Below are positions 22,894 to 24,079 of a stretch of 24,079 bases of DNA, one piece after another. Below the pieces are notes generated by a model that ran no database searches, was not told the origin of the DNA, and was given only the letters and a program-made list of their open reading frames with translations. Numbering within the stretch: position 1 is the first letter of the stretch; each line of letters starts with the position of its first letter. This DNA is from an uncultured Eubacteriales bacterium (GTDB lineage Bacteria; Bacillota; Clostridia; Oscillospirales; CAG-272), in the NCBI GenBank assembly GCA_934401725.1, contig CAKRSS010000032.1:1-24079 (forward strand), read 5' to 3'. Both the position numbers and the translations under genes were made by a program.

Positions 22894-22902
22894 CACTTCA
22901 CC

Positions 22903-22941
22903 AAAACAAAACACCAGCGCACCGCGCTGGTGTTTTGTTTT
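22903..22941. terminator. Second copy of the tRNA-Glu terminator stem (island right boundary)
   Basis: Identical 18-bp arms to 8055-8093 but with loop ACC instead of GGT, that is, the whole hairpin in reverse orientation. The flank that follows (GCCGCCCCCCAGCTGAATC...) repeats 8094 onward in direct orientation to about 23050. This marks the right boundary of the island. There is no tRNA next to this copy; only GGTCACTTCACC precedes it. Confidence 0.8.
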
Positions 22942-22964
22942 GCCGCCCCCCAGCTGAATCAAAC

Positions 22965-23050
22965 CCCGCAGAATGCGCTCCGCACATTCCTGCTATTTTG
23001 GCGCAAGTTTCAGCCGCACAACCAGCCCCCGCAAACCCCAGCGCCAAAAT
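22965..23050. repeat. Third copy of the tRNA-flank repeat
   Basis: CCGCAGAATGCGCTCCGCACATTCC ... AGCGCCAAAATATG matches 8116-8200 and, more closely, 8263-8350 (it shares CTCCGCACATTCCTGC). It lies between the island boundary and the small gene at 23089. No gene is seen in 22942-23088. Confidence 0.7.
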
Positions 23051-23088
23051 ATGCTCCCCTCCCCCACAAATCTCCCGAAAGGACACCC

Positions 23089-23427
23089 ATGGGCAAATAC
23101 ACCCCTCTCTGGCAGCACCTCGCAGGGCTTGATGCACACGATTCCGTGCTGTCGTTCGACGAGATTGCCGCGATAGTCGGCTTTCCCGTTGACTACGCAG
23201 TCCTCTCCTGCAAAAAAGAGCTCCCTGACTACAGCCGGCGCTTCGTGCGGCTGTCACTCAAGGAGCAGCAGGTTCGGTTTGAGCGCATTTGCCCCCGCAG
23301 ACGATCGCCTAAACAATCTCCTGATCTTCCCCCAACCGATTGCCACCACCACAAAGTCCCCCGGCTTGCGCCGGGGGACTTTGTTCAGGCATCACCGCGC
23401 AATTCCGATGGCGCAATTGCGCGGTGA
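23089..23427 (+). CDS. Small MGKYTPL-type conserved protein, C-terminus extended into repeat
   Basis: 112 aa from ATG 23089 with AAAGGA five bases upstream. The first ~67 residues (MGKYTPLWQHL, LSFDEIAAIVGFPVDYAVLS, VRLSLKEQQVRFERI) look like a recognised small bacterial protein family with the pattern MGKY-PL...L-F-EIE-I-GF. I do not know its function; related proteins are found singly in many Clostridia. After Ile67 the sequence turns Pro/Arg-rich, runs through the terminator hairpin at 23351 and takes its stop codon from the short MITE at 23387. The native C-terminus is therefore probably lost or frameshifted near the C-run at about 23292. Likely cytoplasmic; conserved core moderately certain, tail doubtful. 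Confidence 0.6.
   Translation: MGKYTPLWQHLAGLDAHDSVLSFDEIAAIVGFPVDYAVLSCKKELPDYSRRFVRLSLKEQQVRFERICPRRRSPKQSPDLPPTDCHHHKVPRLAPGDFVQASPRNSDGAIAR
23351..23384. terminator. Strong hairpin terminator after the MGKYTPL gene
   Basis: ACAAAGTCCCCCGG (23351-23364) pairs perfectly with CCGGGGGACTTTGT (23371-23384) around a six-base loop. The open frame of the preceding gene runs through it, an argument that the true stop lies upstream. Confidence 0.8.
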
Positions 23428-23433
23428 CGCCTT
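23387..23433. mobile_element. MITE-like element, short copy F
   Basis: 47 bp: AGGCATCACCGCGCAATT pairs with AATTGCGCGGTGACGCCT, leaving a CCGATGGCGC loop, and a T5 run follows. As placed, it can act as a terminator for the plus-strand gene while its T run overlaps the stop codon of the minus-strand gene ending at 23436. It is the only copy outside the island. Confidence 0.82.
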
Positions 23434-23435
23434 TT

Positions 23436-23849
23436 TCAGAACCCGTAGATGTCCGTTATCGCCTGGCTGGCGCCCGGAATGGCGGTGCACAGCGACGCCA
23501 TCATGTCGCAGTAGCGGCCGTACAGCTTGTCGGACAGCTCCTCGTTTTCGTCGAGCACCAGCATTGACGCGAGATAGGTCGCGGCGGCCGGTACAAAGCG
23601 CTCCGAGAGCGGGAACAGCTCGTCAAGTCCGATGGCGACGTTGTCAAACCCGCCCGCCTCCGGCAGGCCGCGATGCTCGCGGTACAGCCGGTCGAGCGCC
23701 GCGTTCTCGGTGCAGAACGCGGCTAAGTGGTAGGTCGCGTGCTCGCCGAGGTCGTCGGGACAGCTCCCGTCCGGCTCGCCGAGCAGCGCGAGCGCCGCGA
23801 GAAAAATCTTTTTACAGGTAACAGTGCCTGCGGTGGTCGTGTTCGCCAT
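23436..23849 (-). CDS. Small conserved protein, possibly phage-like neck/connector
   Basis: 137 aa, start ATG with AGAGGTGA eight bases upstream, 13 bp after the stop of the preceding minus-strand gene. Acidic and helical in outlook, with VTCKKIFLAALALLGEP near the start and LFPLSERFVPAAATYLASMLVLDENEELSDKLYGRYCDMM near the end. That second half resembles small head-tail connector-type proteins, in which a short helix bundle precedes a conserved Tyr-rich C-terminus. I cannot assign it firmly. Its place directly after a capsid-like C-terminus supports a virion-associated role. GC content and codon use match the GC-rich flank, not the island. Confidence 0.5.
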   Translation of the reverse strand: MANTTTAGTVTCKKIFLAALALLGEPDGSCPDDLGEHATYHLAAFCTENAALDRLYREHRGLPEAGGFDNVAIGLDELFPLSERFVPAAATYLASMLVLDENEELSDKLYGRYCDMMASLCTAIPGASQAITDIYGF

Positions 23850-23862
23850 CAGCGCTCACCTC

Positions 23863-24079
23863 TTAAGCGATACCGAGGTTGAGCAGCACCATCTCCTTCG
23901 GGTAGACGACCTTCGCACCGTACAGGTGCAGACCCTTGACGGCGTCGGCGAAGCGCTTCTCGGGGCGGTAGGCGTTGATCTCGGACAGCTGCTCGGCAAA
24001 CGCAATCGCGCGCTTGGTGCGTGCGATGCACTTGTGGTAGGTCACGGCAGAGGGAGTGGTGACGGACTCGGTCGCGATG
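23863..24079 (-). CDS. Partial gene, C-terminus of a possible phage major-capsid-like protein
   Basis: The open frame enters from beyond the window and stops at 23863. Visible residues include TPSAVTYHKCIARTKRAIAFAEQL and AYRPEKRFADAVKGLHLYGAKVVYPKEMVLLNLGIA. The final YGAKVVYPKE-type strand is like the last strands of HK97-fold capsid proteins, where a short downstream gene often encodes a connector. Only about 72 residues are seen and the identification is tentative. Internal Met codons in this stretch are not starts. The gene lies 13 bp ahead of the 137-aa gene on the same strand. Confidence 0.45.
   Translation of the reverse strand, partial: IATESVTTPSAVTYHKCIARTKRAIAFAEQLSEINAYRPEKRFADAVKGLHLYGAKVVYPKEMVLLNLGIA

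Larger units (their letters stand above)
8056..22902. mobile_element. Genomic island inserted at tRNA-Glu (about 14.8 kb)
   Basis: The DNA right after the tRNA (terminator plus about 110 bp of flank, 8055-8165) is repeated in direct orientation at 22903-23010. Everything between has clearly lower GC than both flanks, carries IS3 remnants near each end, and holds a carbohydrate-type gene cluster on the minus strand plus five of the six MITE copies. Removing one repeat and the intervening DNA would restore tRNA-Glu, terminator, flank and the gene at 23089. No integrase gene is present, so the insertion mechanism is unproven. Homologous recombination between repeats or IS-mediated capture are alternatives. 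Confidence 0.6.

Noticed and set aside
23189..23821. 210-aa plus-strand frame near the right edge
   Set aside because: It is antisense to the 137-aa gene and Arg/Ala-rich as expected for a GC-rich shadow, although its first part may show the frame the MGKYTPL gene shifted from.

Overview
The window looks like chromosome of an uncultured gut-type Clostridia (Firmicutes; Oscillospirales or Christensenellales-like). The evidence is strong Shine-Dalgarno sites (AGGAGG-like), meso-diaminopimelate dehydrogenase, a DUF2974/Mbeg1-type hydrolase, short-signal lipoproteins, and many palindromic intergenic repeats of the kind common in that group. No rRNA or other species marker is present, so this assignment is inferred.

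Left flank (1-8 kb, GC-rich, strongly C/G-ending codons). A four-copy ~94-bp tandem repeat is followed by ddh on the minus strand, which carries an unusual low-complexity insertion. Facing away from ddh is a consensus promoter feeding three 126-bp direct repeats. Next come two tandem plus-strand lipoproteins, each with a duplicated N-terminal domain and an endonuclease/exonuclease/phosphatase (EEP) catalytic domain, and then a DUF2974 alpha/beta hydrolase. About 1 kb of palindromic repeat DNA leads to a tRNA-Glu(CTC) with its own promoter and terminator.

Genomic island (about 8.06-22.9 kb, visibly lower GC). It starts at the 3' end of the tRNA-Glu and ends at a second copy of the tRNA terminator plus flank. 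Inside each edge are decayed IS3-family elements in the same orientation. Between them lies a minus-strand gene run from 21376 down to 9665, behind a good promoter. In transcription order it encodes: TIM-barrel sugar isomerase/epimerase; Gfo/Idh/MocA dehydrogenase; xylose-isomerase-like protein; C-terminal half of a PfkB kinase; AraC regulator; sugar-binding lipoprotein; lipoprotein with a metallo-beta-lactamase-fold domain; neutral-ceramidase-like protein; IolE-like isomerase/dehydratase; and DegT/StrS PLP aminotransferase. I infer carbohydrate, amino-sugar or cyclitol metabolism; the substrate cannot be read from the sequence. A MITE-like element family (four ~165-bp and two ~48-bp copies) lies between these genes, and one short copy sits exactly where the kinase is truncated.

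Right flank (23-24 kb, GC-rich again). A small MGKYTPL-type protein gene ends in a terminator and a short MITE. Convergent to it are two genes, one running off the window, that resemble a phage-like virion locus.

The most interesting points are the shared N-terminal module fused to two unrelated metallohydrolases in three lipoproteins, the tRNA-bounded carbohydrate island, and the MITE family whose central hairpin keeps pairing while its sequence changes.
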